DNA of 64,000 nt from Listeria cossartiae subsp. cossartiae (GCF_014224155.1 NZ_JAASUI010000001.1:1116001-1180000); one strand, 5' to 3'. Shown: positions 43,446-54,045, numbered from the stretch's first letter. Numbers and translations are program-made. Notes: generated from the sequence alone by a model not told the origin.

Positions 43446-44483
43446 TTACGTATGACTGATTGTATCTTTTGGCTGTTCGATTTCCTCTTGATTCGTGACA
43501 CCGAGTACATCTAAGAAGAACATAACGACTGGAATACCAACGATTAATCCCCAAATTCCAAAGAAGTGCTCTCCGAAAATAAGAATAATGAAAGTATAAA
43601 AAACGGGTAAATTGGTTTTTGCTGACATAAGTTTTGGATTAAGGACGTAAGATTCTAATGCATGGATAATGATAACGACTACTAAAATGTAGAAAATGTA
43701 TTCGACACCACCAATGGAATAACCGATAATCGTTAGCGGGATAAGAGAAATAATCACCCCAGCTACCGGAATCAAGCCAAGCAAGAATACCATAATTGAT
43801 AAAGTCATCAATTGCGGGAATCCTAAAATCCAAAGCGCAATCGTTGTTAAAATTGCATTGACAAGCGCGATAATAAATTGAGCTTCGATAACTTTACCGA
43901 AAGTCGCAACAAATTTGGATCCGAAGAACTTCACTTCCTCGTAGATAAAAGCGATTTTACTAGTAGAAAATTGATTCGTAAAGGAAACTAGATGCTCTTT
44001 TCCTAGGGAGAAAAACAGGCTTAACATTAGCGCGATAAACACGTTCATCAAGACAGTCCCGACGTTTGTTAAGTACGTTAAAATCATCGAAACCCCTTGC
44101 TCTGTGTATTTCATAATATCAAATTGATTCGCTAAGCTCACAATATAATTAATGAAATCATTGTTGCTATCTGTTTTTAAGAACGTATTACCGAATTTCA
44201 CCAATTGATTGATTTGATCCGCCAAAACAGGAATGTACTTGACGAACACAAACACAATGACAGCGGCAATTAACGCATAAAGTAGCAAGACAATAATTTG
44301 CCGATAAATCGAGATTCTCCGTAAAATAAAGTTCTCAAGGCGTGTTATAAGATAAGAAAAAATAAATGTTAATAAAATAATATTCATTTGACTTCTGAGT
44401 AAGTATAAGACGAAGGCGATTAAAATAAAGACGCCAACCCGTCGTACGCTGCGATTTTGTAAAAATGAACTAAGCTCTTTCAA
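43446..44483 (-). CDS. AI-2E family transporter (YdbI/YtvI-like permease)
   Basis: A 345-residue membrane protein with about seven to eight hydrophobic segments, and the C-terminal family region containing LLGLIPVAGVIISLIPLTII and SYVLNPKLMSAKTNLPVF. The family was named for autoinducer-2 export, but members include Na+(Li+)/H+ antiporters and unknown permeases. The TTG at 44483 follows AGGAGG by about 10 nt. It is located 29 bp after murB in the same direction. Confidence 0.85.
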   Translation of the reverse strand: MKELSSFLQNRSVRRVGVFILIAFVLYLLRSQMNIILLTFIFSYLITRLENFILRRISIYRQIIVLLLYALIAAVIVFVFVKYIPVLADQINQLVKFGNTFLKTDSNNDFINYIVSLANQFDIMKYTEQGVSMILTYLTNVGTVLMNVFIALMLSLFFSLGKEHLVSFTNQFSTSKIAFIYEEVKFFGSKFVATFGKVIEAQFIIALVNAILTTIALWILGFPQLMTLSIMVFLLGLIPVAGVIISLIPLTIIGYSIGGVEYIFYILVVVIIIHALESYVLNPKLMSAKTNLPVFYTFIILIFGEHFFGIWGLIVGIPVVMFFLDVLGVTNQEEIEQPKDTISHT

Positions 44484-44512
44484 AAATAGATGACCTCCTA
44501 CTTGTGTTGTGG

Positions 44513-45409
44513 CTACTTATCTTCGCCAATAATTTTAACTTCTGTTTCTAATTCTACATCGAATTTTTCGCGGACAGTTTTTTGAACATATGCGATTAAA
44601 TCCATGTAGTCCGTGGCAGTTGCGCCGCCGATATTTACAATAAACCCAGCATGTTTTAATGAAACCTGAGCTCCGCCGATAATATGTCCTTGTAAGCCGC
44701 TATCTTGAATGAGTTTACCGGCAAAATGACCTGGTGGGCGCTTGAATACACTACCACATGAAGGATATTCAAGTGGCTGTTTGGATTCACGTGCTGCTGT
44801 TAGTTCATCCATTTTTGCTTGGATAGTATTTTTATCATCTAAGGCTAAAGAGAAAGTCGCATCTAACACGATGTAATTTTTCTCTGCAATAGTACTAAAA
44901 CGATACGCTGCTTTTAGCTCAGAGCGCTTTAATTTCTTTAGTTCGCCGGTTTGGGTTAATACGGTTGCTGCTTCTAAAACATCGCTAATTTCGCCGCCGT
45001 ATGCCCCTGCATTCATATGTAGTGCTCCACCAATAGAGCCAGGAATGCCGCAAGCGAATTCGAGCCCACTAAGGCTCTCATCAAGTGCAAATTTTGCTGT
45101 ATCAATAAGTTTGGCGCCACTCATTGCAGTAATTTGCGTATTGTTTCTTTCAATCGTTTGGAGTAAATCGAGATGTAAGATGACGCCACGAATTCCGCCA
45201 TCTTTAATAATAAGATTCGATCCGTTACCAAGAATCGTTAACGGAATTTTATTTTGGTGACAGTAAGATACTACTTCTTGCGTCTCTTCTATTGTTTTCG
45301 GCATAACGAAAATGTCTGCCACGCCACCTGTTTTTGTATACGTATAGTTAGATAAGGGTTCATTTAATTTTATTGTTATATGTGGAAACTGTGTTTGTAA
45401 GTTATTCAT
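44513..45409 (-). CDS. murB: UDP-N-acetylenolpyruvoylglucosamine reductase
   Basis: A 298-residue FAD enzyme that makes UDP-N-acetylmuramate for peptidoglycan. The FAD-binding [32 protein letters not shown], and the proton-donor segment [11 protein letters not shown] are clear. The C-terminal region with [13 protein letters not shown] is normal. The start ATG at 45409 has only AAAGG about 12 nt upstream. It is followed by the AI-2E-family gene. Confidence 0.97.
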   Translation of the reverse strand: MNNLQTQFPHITIKLNEPLSNYTYTKTGGVADIFVMPKTIEETQEVVSYCHQNKIPLTILGNGSNLIIKDGGIRGVILHLDLLQTIERNNTQITAMSGAKLIDTAKFALDESLSGLEFACGIPGSIGGALHMNAGAYGGEISDVLEAATVLTQTGELKKLKRSELKAAYRFSTIAEKNYIVLDATFSLALDDKNTIQAKMDELTAARESKQPLEYPSCGSVFKRPPGHFAGKLIQDSGLQGHIIGGAQVSLKHAGFIVNIGGATATDYMDLIAYVQKTVREKFDVELETEVKIIGEDK

Positions 45410-45497
45410 TATTTATTTCAAACCTTTCATGGTTGTAGTTTAAAAAATCACTTCCTTTATTTTATCATGGAACCGCACTTTTACAAAGAATTCCAGA

Positions 45498-45520
45498 GTT
45501 TTTTTAGTAAAATAGGAATA
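45498..45520 (+). promoter_or_regulatory. Sigma-B promoter of bilE
   Basis: GTTT (45498-45501) and GGAATA (45515-45520), 13 bp apart, match the general-stress sigma-B pattern GTTT-N13-16-GGGWAW with one mismatch. Sigma-B control of this operon is described for L. monocytogenes. Confidence 0.6.
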
Positions 45521-45556
45521 TTTAAGTATATTTTAGGGTAATTGGTTGATATGTTC

Positions 45557-45585
45557 TTGAGTATTAAAATGAATAATGTTAGAAT
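45557..45585 (+). promoter_or_regulatory. Sigma-A promoter of bilE
   Basis: TTGAGT (45557-45562) and TAGAAT (45580-45585) are 17 bp apart, downstream of the sigma-B site. Confidence 0.55.
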
Positions 45586-45624
45586 ATAGAACATACATTC
45601 GATTAAAAGGAAAGGGATGAAAAA

Positions 45625-46608
45625 ATGATTCGTTTTGATAATGTATCAAAAAAATATAACGATGATAAAACCGCTGTAAACAACGTGACCTTAGATATTA
45701 AAGACGGCGAGTTCTTTGTTTTCATCGGACCGAGTGGCTGCGGGAAAACAACCACTCTAAAAATGATTAATCGCTTGATTCCACTGACAACTGGAACCAT
45801 TTATATTAATGAGAAGCGAATTAGTGATTACGATATTCATGAACTTCGCTGGGATATCGGCTATGTATTACAGCAAATTGCACTCTTTCCTCATATGACG
45901 ATTGAAGAAAATATTGCGATTGTTCCAGAATTAAAGAAATGGAGTAAAGAAAAAATTCACGACCGAATTACGGGATTACTAGATAGTGTTGGCTTAGATC
46001 CGGAAAGTTATCGCAATCGTAAACCAGCTGAACTCTCAGGCGGAGAACAGCAACGTGTTGGCGTTGTCCGTGCCCTTGCTGCAGATCCAGGAATTATTCT
46101 GATGGATGAGCCATTTAGTGCGCTTGATCCTATCTCTCGCCAACGTTTACAGCAAGATATTTCCGCGCTTCAAAAGAAAATCAAGAAAACGATTGTATTT
46201 GTTACGCATGATATGCAAGAAGCTCTAGCACTTGGGGACCGAATTTGCGTAATGCAAGGCGGCGAAATTGTTCAAGTAGCTACCCCGCAAGAAATTATCA
46301 AAAATCCAGAGAACGACTTTGTCAAAGATTTCTTAGCTTCTGGTCATGCGTTTAATACGCCGATTTTAGAAGGAAGTTTTACAGTGAATGATTTAATCGA
46401 GGCCGATTTGTTTTATGCTTACCAAGCTAGCGACGGTACACTTGGTATTTCTTCCAAAGAACCTGTCGAAAATCTTGTGCGCCGCATTGCTGAAGAACAA
46501 TCGATTCCGGTTACAGACGAAGCGGGCAATTTTATTGGTACGATTGCAAATAAACACGTGATGCAATTTTTAGCGCGTCATCTGGAAAGTTCAGGTGAGC
46601 TAGTATGA
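45625..46608 (+). CDS. bilEA: Bile exclusion/osmolyte ABC transporter ATPase BilEA
   Basis: A 327-residue ATPase of the ProV/OpuBA type. Walker [10 protein letters not shown], signature [11 protein letters not shown] and Walker [12 protein letters not shown] are complete. The C-terminal 80 residues look like a weak, single CBS-type domain. In L. monocytogenes the operon was first annotated opuB and then shown to reduce bile accumulation (BilE). The ATG follows AAAGGGATG. The stop overlaps bilEB by 4 nt. Confidence 0.93.
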   Translation: MIRFDNVSKKYNDDKTAVNNVTLDIKDGEFFVFIGPSGCGKTTTLKMINRLIPLTTGTIYINEKRISDYDIHELRWDIGYVLQQIALFPHMTIEENIAIVPELKKWSKEKIHDRITGLLDSVGLDPESYRNRKPAELSGGEQQRVGVVRALAADPGIILMDEPFSALDPISRQRLQQDISALQKKIKKTIVFVTHDMQEALALGDRICVMQGGEIVQVATPQEIIKNPENDFVKDFLASGHAFNTPILEGSFTVNDLIEADLFYAYQASDGTLGISSKEPVENLVRRIAEEQSIPVTDEAGNFIGTIANKHVMQFLARHLESSGELV

Positions 46609-48119
46609 ATACACTTTTAGATACATTTGCTGTCCGTAAAGATGAACTGTTCACGGCTTTAGTGCAACATATTCAAATTTCTTTCGTATCCCTATTTATC
46701 GCTGTGTTAATTGCGCTACCACTTGGTATTTACTTAACTAGACACAAACGTCTTGCTGAGCCAATTATTCAAGTAGCTGCCATTTTCCAAACGATTCCTT
46801 CCCTTGCCCTACTGGGATTATTAATTCCGCTTGTTGGTATTGGGATTGTTCCGGCGATTATCGCGCTTGTTATTTATGCCCTTTTGCCGATTTTAAGGAA
46901 TACATATACTGGGATAAAAGAAGTCGATCCAGCTCTTGTCGAAGCTTCACGCGCCATGGGAATGAACAAATGGAAACGACTTTACAAAGTTCAATTGCCA
47001 CTTGCAATGCCTGTAATTATGGCTGGTATTCGTACAGCGATGGTATTAATCATCGGTACCGCAACACTCGCTGCATTAATAGGCGCTGGTGGACTTGGGG
47101 ACTTGATTTTACTAGGGATTGACCGCAATGATAATAGTTTGATTTTGCTTGGTGCCATTCCAGCAGCATTACTCGCTATCTTGTTTGATTTCCTATTGCG
47201 TTTCCTTGAAAAAGCATCCTTTAGAAGTACTGTAATTACGATTTCAGCAGGGATTTTACTGACTGCAGCAATCATTGTCGTTCCTTATTTTGTGTCCGAT
47301 AAAAAAGAAATTACGATTGCTGGTAAATTAGGTGCTGAGCCAGAAATTTTGATTAATATGTACAAGTTGGTTATTGAAGACGAAACCGATTTAAAAGTCA
47401 ATGTGAAGCCTAATATGGGTAAAACAAGCTTCGTTTTTAATGCCTTAAAATCAGGTGATATTGATATTTATCCTGAATTTACGGGAACAGTGTTGGAAAC
47501 CTTCTTAAAAGAAAATGCGAAAACACATGATCCTGAGCAAGTTTATACGCAAGCACGTGATGGTTTAGCAAAAGATTTCAACATGACTTACTTAAAACCA
47601 ATGAAATATAACAATACTTATGCGCTAGCAGTTTCACCTGAATTTGCTAAAGAAAATAATTTGGAAAAAATATCGGATCTCGGTCCAGTATCCGACCAAG
47701 TGAAAGCAGGATTCACACTTGAGTTCAAAGACCGTTCGGATGGCTATAAAGGCATTCAAGATAAATACGGCCTGACTTTTTCAAACTTGAAAACAATGGA
47801 ACCGAAACTGCGCTATAATGCGATTAAATCTGGGGATATTAACTTGTTAGATGCTTATTCGACAGATAGCGAACTAGCACAGTATAAATTAAAAGTGCTG
47901 GAAGATGATCAGCAACTCTTCCCTCCTTATCAAGGGGCACCACTTATGCTGACAAAAACGTTGGATAAATATCCAGAACTGAAAAAACCATTAAACAAAC
48001 TCGCTGGGAAAATTACAGACGATGAAATGCGCAAAATGAACTACGAAGTCAATGTAAATGGTAAATCAGCTTATACTGTTGCTAAGGATTACTTACAAGA
48101 TCAAGGTATCATTAAATAA
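46605..48119 (+). CDS. bilEB: BilEB permease fused to substrate-binding domain
   Basis: A 504-residue fusion. The first 215 residues form a ProW-type permease with about five to six spans and the EAA-like loop [21 protein letters not shown]. The rest (about 230-504) is an OpuAC-type binding domain outside the membrane, starting near [16 protein letters not shown]. It is the partner of BilEA. The opuC system in this same window keeps permease and binding protein as separate genes. Published work links it to bile exclusion; the natural substrate is unclear. Confidence 0.93.
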   Translation: MNTLLDTFAVRKDELFTALVQHIQISFVSLFIAVLIALPLGIYLTRHKRLAEPIIQVAAIFQTIPSLALLGLLIPLVGIGIVPAIIALVIYALLPILRNTYTGIKEVDPALVEASRAMGMNKWKRLYKVQLPLAMPVIMAGIRTAMVLIIGTATLAALIGAGGLGDLILLGIDRNDNSLILLGAIPAALLAILFDFLLRFLEKASFRSTVITISAGILLTAAIIVVPYFVSDKKEITIAGKLGAEPEILINMYKLVIEDETDLKVNVKPNMGKTSFVFNALKSGDIDIYPEFTGTVLETFLKENAKTHDPEQVYTQARDGLAKDFNMTYLKPMKYNNTYALAVSPEFAKENNLEKISDLGPVSDQVKAGFTLEFKDRSDGYKGIQDKYGLTFSNLKTMEPKLRYNAIKSGDINLLDAYSTDSELAQYKLKVLEDDQQLFPPYQGAPLMLTKTLDKYPELKKPLNKLAGKITDDEMRKMNYEVNVNGKSAYTVAKDYLQDQGIIK

Positions 48120-48158
48120 AATAAAGCTAAGTGGCGTAAAAACCACTTAGCTTTATTT
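48119..48158. terminator. Bidirectional terminator after bilEB
   Basis: AATAAAGCTAAGTGG and CCACTTAGCTTTATT form a perfect 15-bp stem with an 8-nt loop between convergent genes. Confidence 0.9.
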
Positions 48159-48159
48159 T

Positions 48160-48990
48160 TTATTGTCTAATTAAGTTTTTAACTTTATTAACGTTCGGTT
48201 TATAGAAACGACAATGTGTTTCAAATTCTTTGTTAAATTCAGCTGCTCGTTGGGTTAAAGATTGCTCGTGATCAAGCATTAAGCCTTCTTCAAGGAGCGG
48301 TGTAAGGGAAATGATTTGGTCGAAAACTAGACCGGCATTCGTGTCGCTTAAAACAGAAACCATTTTGCCAAGTGCTTTTTGTTTTTCTGTAGGAAGCTCT
48401 TTTTGATGAAGATGGAACCATTTTGCTAGTTGTTTACGATTTTTTCGCGTTGCTTCTAAATAAATGCTTTGCGCATACGCAGCTTTAGCGAACGCAATCG
48501 ATAAGTTTTCAGCGGATTCCCAGTCTTCTTCTAAAATTTCACCTTGCATCTTGATTTTTTGATTGAGCAACGTAATATCTTCTTGATAAATATCCATTTT
48601 GTGTTGCTGCTGTTTGTAAACTTCCATCGCTAAATTAAGCTCATCAATGGTTGGCTGCATTTTTTCGCCAAAAATCGTATTATCATTTAAAATTAATTGC
48701 GTTTGTTCTATTTTTTCAGCAATAATGCTATCGCGTTCTTTAATTACATGAGATCGTTTACCTAAGTACTCAAAATAGAAGTTATACTTTTGAATGCGAT
48801 TAACAACTGCTTCTGCTTCTTTCACGGTCGCTGGTTCTTCTTTTGAATTTAAGACAGTTACACCAGCTACTTTACTTAATTTGGTATAAATAATAATCGT
48901 GAAAATTTCGCCGTCCAAATTGATTGTGTACGGTAGTTTATGTTGCTGTTCTAAAAGCCTTTTATGTTGTTTTAATAGTTTATCCGTCAT
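48160..48990 (-). CDS. Protein of unknown function, helical
   Basis: A 276-residue soluble protein with no signal peptide. The first 70 residues look alpha/beta (TINLDGEIFTIIIYTKLSKV), and residues about 75-180 are charged and helical, with probable coiled coil (EKIEQTQL to LLNQKIKMQGEILEED). I do not recognise a family. The ATG at 48990 follows AAAGGTGTTG. It is a single gene between bilE and mntH. Confidence 0.7.
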   Translation of the reverse strand: MTDKLLKQHKRLLEQQHKLPYTINLDGEIFTIIIYTKLSKVAGVTVLNSKEEPATVKEAEAVVNRIQKYNFYFEYLGKRSHVIKERDSIIAEKIEQTQLILNDNTIFGEKMQPTIDELNLAMEVYKQQQHKMDIYQEDITLLNQKIKMQGEILEEDWESAENLSIAFAKAAYAQSIYLEATRKNRKQLAKWFHLHQKELPTEKQKALGKMVSVLSDTNAGLVFDQIISLTPLLEEGLMLDHEQSLTQRAAEFNKEFETHCRFYKPNVNKVKNLIRQ

Positions 48991-49127
48991 TGTTATTCAA
49001 CACCTTTACTACGCCATTAGTATTATATAATTCAATTATATAGTATAAAGATGAAAATTTCGAGGGAAAGAAATGAGAAAATTATTTTTAATTGTTTACA
49101 TAATATAATTATTGTCCCCTTACCTCT

Positions 49128-50474
49128 TTATAAAGACGTTAAAGTATAGAATAATAAATAGATATTTAAGACGGCAATGAAAATCGCAACGGCCCAAGAA
49201 ATGATTTTTAACCAGGTTGGGTTAACGAATTCGCCCATTTTCTGTTTATCACTTGTAAACATAACTAAAGGAATAACGGCAAATGATAGTTGCATCGAGA
49301 GAATAACTTGGCTAAAAATAAGTAGTTCATTTATTCCGTTTGCTCCGTATAAGGCTGTAATAATAACCGCTGGAACAATTGCTAGCACACGTGTTAGTAA
49401 ACGACGAACGACTGGTTTTAAACGGATATTCAAGAAACCTTCCATGACGATTTGACCAGCTAGCGTACCTGTTAATGTAGAGTTTTGACCTGATGCAAGT
49501 AAAGCGACGGCAAAAACAGTACTGGCAATACTGCTACCAAGTGTTGGATTGAGTAACTTATAAGCATCCTCAATTCCAGCTACATTATGTTGCCCGGTAG
49601 TATAAAAAGCTGCTGCAGCTAAAATTAAAATCGATGCATTAATTAATAAAGCAATCGTTAAGGAAAAAGTGGAATCGATAAATGAAAAACGAATTGCCTC
49701 TTTCTTCCCTTCTTTTGTGCGCGCGTATTGTCTTGTTTGGACGATAGATGAATGCAAATATAAATTATGTGGCATGACAGTCGCACCAAGAATACCAAGT
49801 GCAATATAAAGCATAGCCGGATTAGTTACGATTTCTGATTGTGGGATAAAACCTTTGGCGATTGCTTGCATATCTGGATGTGACATCACCATTTCCGCTC
49901 CGAAACATACTAAAATGGTAACCATCAAGGTAATGACAATGACTTCGATATAACGGAAACCTTTGTGTTGTAAAAATAGCACGAGAAAAATATCCAATGC
50001 AGTAATACAAACACCCCAAATTAACGGGATTCCAAATAGTAAATTAAGCGCAATCGCACTACCGATAACTTCTGCAATATCAGTGGCAATAATTGCTAGT
50101 TCGGCTAATATCCAAAGGACAAAGCCAAACGGTTTCGAAAAATGATCACTAGATGCCTGCGCTAAATCTCGGCCAGTAACGATACCTAATTTAGAGGCAA
50201 GTGATTGTAATAAAACAGCTAAAATATTAGAAATTAAAATAACAGATAATAAAGTGTAGCCGAATTCTGATCCGCCGGCAATAGAAGTTGCCCAATTCCC
50301 TGGATCGACATAACCTACCGCGATAAGAGCGCCTGGCCCCATAAAAGCAAATAATTTGCGGAAGAATTTCGCATTTTTGGGAATGGCTACGGAATTATTT
50401 ACTTCACTCAAGCTGGGAGCATTTTGTGCTTTTCTCCAGCTTTGTTTGGTGCGTTCTGTTTTCTCTTTTTTCAT
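49128..50474 (-). CDS. mntH: Mn2+ transporter MntH (NRAMP family)
   Basis: A 448-residue NRAMP proton-coupled divalent metal transporter with about eleven spans. The metal-binding DPGN motif (GYVDPGNWAT) in segment 1 and MPHNLYLHS in segment 6 are present. The ATG at 50474 is chosen because the -35 box lies at 50534-50529, so the upstream in-frame ATG at 50534 would fall inside the promoter. An MntR-like box overlaps the -10 region, predicting repression by manganese. Confidence 0.95.
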   Translation of the reverse strand: MKKEKTERTKQSWRKAQNAPSLSEVNNSVAIPKNAKFFRKLFAFMGPGALIAVGYVDPGNWATSIAGGSEFGYTLLSVILISNILAVLLQSLASKLGIVTGRDLAQASSDHFSKPFGFVLWILAELAIIATDIAEVIGSAIALNLLFGIPLIWGVCITALDIFLVLFLQHKGFRYIEVIVITLMVTILVCFGAEMVMSHPDMQAIAKGFIPQSEIVTNPAMLYIALGILGATVMPHNLYLHSSIVQTRQYARTKEGKKEAIRFSFIDSTFSLTIALLINASILILAAAAFYTTGQHNVAGIEDAYKLLNPTLGSSIASTVFAVALLASGQNSTLTGTLAGQIVMEGFLNIRLKPVVRRLLTRVLAIVPAVIITALYGANGINELLIFSQVILSMQLSFAVIPLVMFTSDKQKMGEFVNPTWLKIISWAVAIFIAVLNIYLLFYTLTSL

Positions 50475-50505
50475 GCTCCCTGACCTTCTTTCGTTTATGA
50501 TAAAA

Positions 50506-50534
50506 AGTTTACTACGGGAAACATTCTTTGTCAA
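50506..50534 (-). promoter_or_regulatory. Sigma-A promoter of mntH
   Basis: On the minus strand TTGACA (50534-50529) and TAAACT (50511-50506) are 17 bp apart. Confidence 0.65.
50507..50522. promoter_or_regulatory. MntR-like operator
   Basis: GTTTACTACGGGAAAC is an imperfect dyad with GTTT/AAAC ends, resembling the Bacillus mntH MntR box TTTGCCTTAAGGAAAC. It overlaps the spacer and -10 of the mntH promoter. Confidence 0.55.
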
Positions 50535-50536
50535 AC

Positions 50537-50578
50537 GAAAAACACAACCTTTTGATGAAGATGATAGGTTGTGTTTTC
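50537..50578 (-). terminator. Terminator of the opuC operon
   Basis: AAACACAACC/GGTTGTGTTT with an 18-nt loop, followed on the minus strand by further T residues. It overlaps the upstream edge of the mntH promoter. Confidence 0.75.
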
Positions 50579-50586
50579 GTGTATTC

Positions 50587-51258
50587 TTATAAGGCTTCGG
50601 TTAATGATTTTCTTTTGTTTTTCACTGGGTTTAATGTGCGTTCGACCCAACCAAGCAATACATCGGCTAAAATGGCCATGACTGCGGTTGGGATTGCGCC
50701 TGCTAAAATGATTGCGGTCCCATTTGTGGCGTTGGTTCCGCGGACGATAATGTCTCCGAGACCGCCTGCTCCAACGAATGTTCCAATAGCTGCGACACCA
50801 ATCGCAATAACCAATGCGTTTCTGATACCGGCCATAATAACGGATAAAGCAAGTGGCATTTCGATGAGGCGCAGTACTTGCCATTTGGTCATCCCCATTG
50901 CCTTACCTGATTCAAGAAGCGCTCCGTCAACGTTTCTAATGCCTGTATAGGTGTTTTTTAGAATAGGTAGTAAAGAATATAGGAACAAGGATAAAACGAC
51001 TGTATTCGTCCCTAAGCCCATAATCAGCATGAGTACAGCTAATAGTGCCAGTGCTGGGATTGTTTGGATAATATTGGCGATTTGAATAACCCAACTAGCT
51101 AAGCGTTTCTTCCTCGCAATATATACTCCGAGTGGTATCGCTATGATTGCTGCGAAGATAACTCCGTAAGCACTCATTAAGAAATGCCGCCAGAACTCTT
51201 CCATAACGTAATTTCCGTTTGTTTGGTAATAGTCAATTAATTGTTTTAATGTGTCCAT
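50587..51258 (-). CDS. opuCD: Carnitine/osmolyte ABC transporter permease OpuCD
   Basis: A 223-residue ProW-type permease with about five spans and the EAA loop LESGKAMGMTKWQVLRLIEMP. It is the last gene of opuCABCD. The operon is the carnitine transporter OpuC, which protects against osmotic stress and helps intestinal survival in L. monocytogenes. The gap to opuCC is 14 nt. It is followed by a terminator. Confidence 0.94.
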   Translation of the reverse strand: MDTLKQLIDYYQTNGNYVMEEFWRHFLMSAYGVIFAAIIAIPLGVYIARKKRLASWVIQIANIIQTIPALALLAVLMLIMGLGTNTVVLSLFLYSLLPILKNTYTGIRNVDGALLESGKAMGMTKWQVLRLIEMPLALSVIMAGIRNALVIAIGVAAIGTFVGAGGLGDIIVRGTNATNGTAIILAGAIPTAVMAILADVLLGWVERTLNPVKNKRKSLTEAL

Positions 51259-51272
51259 CTTTTGGCACCTCC

Positions 51273-52199
51273 TTAGTTTTTACCATCAAAGTAATTATTT
51301 TTTTGCAGGAATTCTTGCGCTACAATAGATGGTTCTTTTAATTTGCCATCTGCTTCATAATTAAGTTTTTGCATTTGTTCTGTAGAAATTTTTCCTTTTA
51401 ATTTATTGATAGTCGTTTTTAATTCTGGATGTTTCTTTAAAATTTCGTCTGTTGCAAGTGCGGATGCGTCGTATGGTGGGAAGAATTTTTTATCATCTTC
51501 TAAAAGTTTTAAGTTGTATGTTGGGATACGGCCGTCGGTGGAATAACCGAGCGCCACGTCCATTTGGTTGTTTTTCAGTGCGGTATAGATTAAGCCGATT
51601 TGCATTGGGAAGATTTTCTTGAATTCGATGTTATAGGCTTTGGAGAATGCTTTATAGCCGTCTCCTTCACGCTCCATCCAAGAATTATCTACACCAGCAG
51701 TGAGCTCGTTTTCTACTTTGCGCATATCACTTACGGTGTTTAAATTGTATTTTTTCGCCGTATCTTGGCGCACCATAAACACATACGTATTCGCAAAACC
51801 GTAAGAATCGAACCAGGTTTGGTGGAAACGTTCTTCAAATCCTTTTTTTACAGCTGCTAAGGCTTTTTCAGGATCTTTAATGGCTTCTTCGCCAAGTGGT
51901 CCGACTAAATCGGTTCCTGTGTATCTGGTAGCAGTTATATCCACATCACCATTTAACATTGCTTGGTGTTGGACGATTGTTGAGCCAAGGTTGTTGACGA
52001 TTTCTACTTTCAAGCCAGTATCGTGTTCAATTAATTCTTTTAAAATATTGGAAACAATTTGGGACTCGGTTGTGGCCATTGCACCAATACGGATAGTATC
52101 TTTGGAACTGCCTCCAAGACCTGGTAAAGAACAGCTAGACAAGAACAGAGAGCTAGTTAGTAGTAAAACACTGAATAACGCGATACATTTTTTCTTCAT
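51273..52199 (-). CDS. opuCC: Carnitine-binding lipoprotein OpuCC
   Basis: A 308-residue OpuAC-type binding protein. The signal peptide ends in lipobox LSSC (Cys about residue 23), and the mature part begins DTIRIGAMATTESQIV. It binds carnitine, with weaker binding to related trimethylammonium compounds, and delivers it to OpuCB/OpuCD. The start is one base after the opuCB stop codon, and GGGGGAG within the end of opuCB gives translational coupling. Confidence 0.95.
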   Translation of the reverse strand: MKKKCIALFSVLLLTSSLFLSSCSLPGLGGSSKDTIRIGAMATTESQIVSNILKELIEHDTGLKVEIVNNLGSTIVQHQAMLNGDVDITATRYTGTDLVGPLGEEAIKDPEKALAAVKKGFEERFHQTWFDSYGFANTYVFMVRQDTAKKYNLNTVSDMRKVENELTAGVDNSWMEREGDGYKAFSKAYNIEFKKIFPMQIGLIYTALKNNQMDVALGYSTDGRIPTYNLKLLEDDKKFFPPYDASALATDEILKKHPELKTTINKLKGKISTEQMQKLNYEADGKLKEPSIVAQEFLQKNNYFDGKN

Positions 52200-52200
52200 A

Positions 52201-52857
52201 TCATTCTCCCCCTTCCCGAGCTTCGCGGATGGCTTTTGGAGTGAGGCGATATTCTAATTTTCCAAGCACGAATTCTACTACAAGGGCTAAAATGGTTACG
52301 GGAATTGCTCCGCCGAGAATTAAATCTGGACGGTATAAATTTAAGCCATTAAAAATAAAGTCTCCTAGTCCGCCTGCTCCAATATAAGAAGCAAGCGTTG
52401 CCCAAGCGATAACATATACAGCAGATAAACGAATACCAGCCATAATAATCGATATCGAGTTTGGAATTTCGACGTTAATGATTAGTTGCCAATTCGTCAT
52501 CCCCATTCCGCGACCAGATTCGATTAAGTTTTTATCTACCCCGCGAACGCCGATAAACGTGTTGCGTAAGATTGGTAAAAGCGCGTAAATAAATAGTGCG
52601 ATAATCGCCGGAAGCGTTCCGACCCCAAGAAATGGAATAATAAACGCCAAAATAGCAAGCGAAGGTACCGTTTGAAGCACACTAACGACACCAATAACAA
52701 AGTTCGCCACTTTTGGTGAACGAGTGAGTAAAATTCCTGTAGGTACGGCAACTGCAATGCCTAAAATAACCGCAGACAAGGAAATAAATAGATGTTGCCA
52801 TGTTTGAACGAGTAAGTTATGGCCGTTTTCTTGAAAAAAAGTAACAATTGCGTCCAT
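52201..52857 (-). CDS. opuCB: Carnitine/osmolyte ABC transporter permease OpuCB
   Basis: A 218-residue ProW-type permease paralogous to OpuCD, with five to six hydrophobic segments and the loop [21 protein letters not shown]. It forms a heterodimeric channel with OpuCD. It begins 3 nt after opuCA and ends one base before opuCC, so the operon is tightly packed. Confidence 0.94.
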   Translation of the reverse strand: MDAIVTFFQENGHNLLVQTWQHLFISLSAVILGIAVAVPTGILLTRSPKVANFVIGVVSVLQTVPSLAILAFIIPFLGVGTLPAIIALFIYALLPILRNTFIGVRGVDKNLIESGRGMGMTNWQLIINVEIPNSISIIMAGIRLSAVYVIAWATLASYIGAGGLGDFIFNGLNLYRPDLILGGAIPVTILALVVEFVLGKLEYRLTPKAIREAREGGE

Positions 52858-52860
52858 AGC

Positions 52861-54045
52861 TTATCCCTCCTGCTTCATTTCTGACTCTGTCGTTTCGGAA
52901 GCGGCATGTTCCTCCTGCGTTTCTGCTCCTTCGCCCCAGATGGAATCATAGACGATATCAACTAAGCTGGCACGAGTGACAATTCCGACAAGTCGTTTGT
53001 CTTTATCTACGACAGGAATATATTTATAGCCACGTTTTAGAATCCGTTGTACGGTATCGCGGAGTAACGTATCTTCATGGACATAAAAAACGTTTTTCTC
53101 AATTATATCCATAACAGAAGTTGCAGTACGGCGATTTAAATCGATTTGCTCTACGTCGATAAAGCCTTTTAAGACATTCCCTTCATCCACTACAAGTAAC
53201 GTATCGACTCGTTTTTCTTTCATAATTGTAATAGCCGCTTGTAGAGATTTATCGGCTGTAATAGAAACGGGATTCGTATTCATAATTTGCGCTACTTGGG
53301 TTACATCGGGTTTCGCTTCAATTAAGCGATCTTTCCCAATGAAATCACGAACAAAGGAATTCGCTGGATTACGCAAAATTTCATCTGGTGTATCAAATTG
53401 AACGATTTCGCCTGCTTTCATAATTACAATGCGGTCTGCAAGTTTAATCGCTTCATCCATATCATGGGTAACAAAAATGATTGTTTTCCCGAGTTCTTTT
53501 TGCAAATTTTTGAACTCTTCTTGAAGTGAATCACGGGTAATTGGGTCCAGTGCGCCAAAAGGTTCATCCATTAAAATTAAGTTTTGCTCTGCCGCAAGCG
53601 CTCTCAGTACACCGATACGTTGTTGCTGTCCACCACTTAATTCATAAGGATAGCGATCTAAAAATTCTTCTGGTAAATCGACTAATTTTATTAATTCTTT
53701 GGCCCGTTCTTGTTTTTTCTCTTCAGACCATTTAAGTAACTTTGGAACAAGGACGATATTTTCACGAATCGTCATATGTGGCATTAATCCAATTTGCTGG
53801 ATAACATAACCAATCGAACGTCTTAGTTTGACAGGATCTTCCGCCATGATGTCTTTGTCATTAATAAATATTTTGCCTTCTGTAGGTTCAATAAGCCGGT
53901 TAATCATCTTCATCGTTGTCGTTTTCCCACAACCACTTGGACCGATAAAACAAACAAATTCTCCTTTATCGATGTTAAGTGTTAGATCATTAACAGCTTT
54001 TTTGCCCCCTTTATAAGTCTTCGTTACGTGTTCAAATTTTAACAC
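52861..54045 (-). CDS. opuCA: Carnitine/osmolyte ABC transporter ATPase OpuCA
   Basis: A 394-residue ATPase. Walker [10 protein letters not shown], signature LSGGQQQRIGV and Walker B LILMDEPFGALD are present. The C-terminal third contains two CBS domains (about 255-310 and 320-375). CBS domains of OpuCA bind c-di-AMP in L. monocytogenes, inhibiting uptake. The GTG at 54045 follows GGAGGTG; an open frame extends upstream but begins before the sigma-B promoter. Confidence 0.94.
   Translation of the reverse strand: MLKFEHVTKTYKGGKKAVNDLTLNIDKGEFVCFIGPSGCGKTTTMKMINRLIEPTEGKIFINDKDIMAEDPVKLRRSIGYVIQQIGLMPHMTIRENIVLVPKLLKWSEEKKQERAKELIKLVDLPEEFLDRYPYELSGGQQQRIGVLRALAAEQNLILMDEPFGALDPITRDSLQEEFKNLQKELGKTIIFVTHDMDEAIKLADRIVIMKAGEIVQFDTPDEILRNPANSFVRDFIGKDRLIEAKPDVTQVAQIMNTNPVSITADKSLQAAITIMKEKRVDTLLVVDEGNVLKGFIDVEQIDLNRRTATSVMDIIEKNVFYVHEDTLLRDTVQRILKRGYKYIPVVDKDKRLVGIVTRASLVDIVYDSIWGEGAETQEEHAASETTESEMKQEG

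Noticed and set aside
50475-50534. 20-residue N-terminal extension of MntH
   Set aside because: The extension would start within the -35 box of the mntH promoter.
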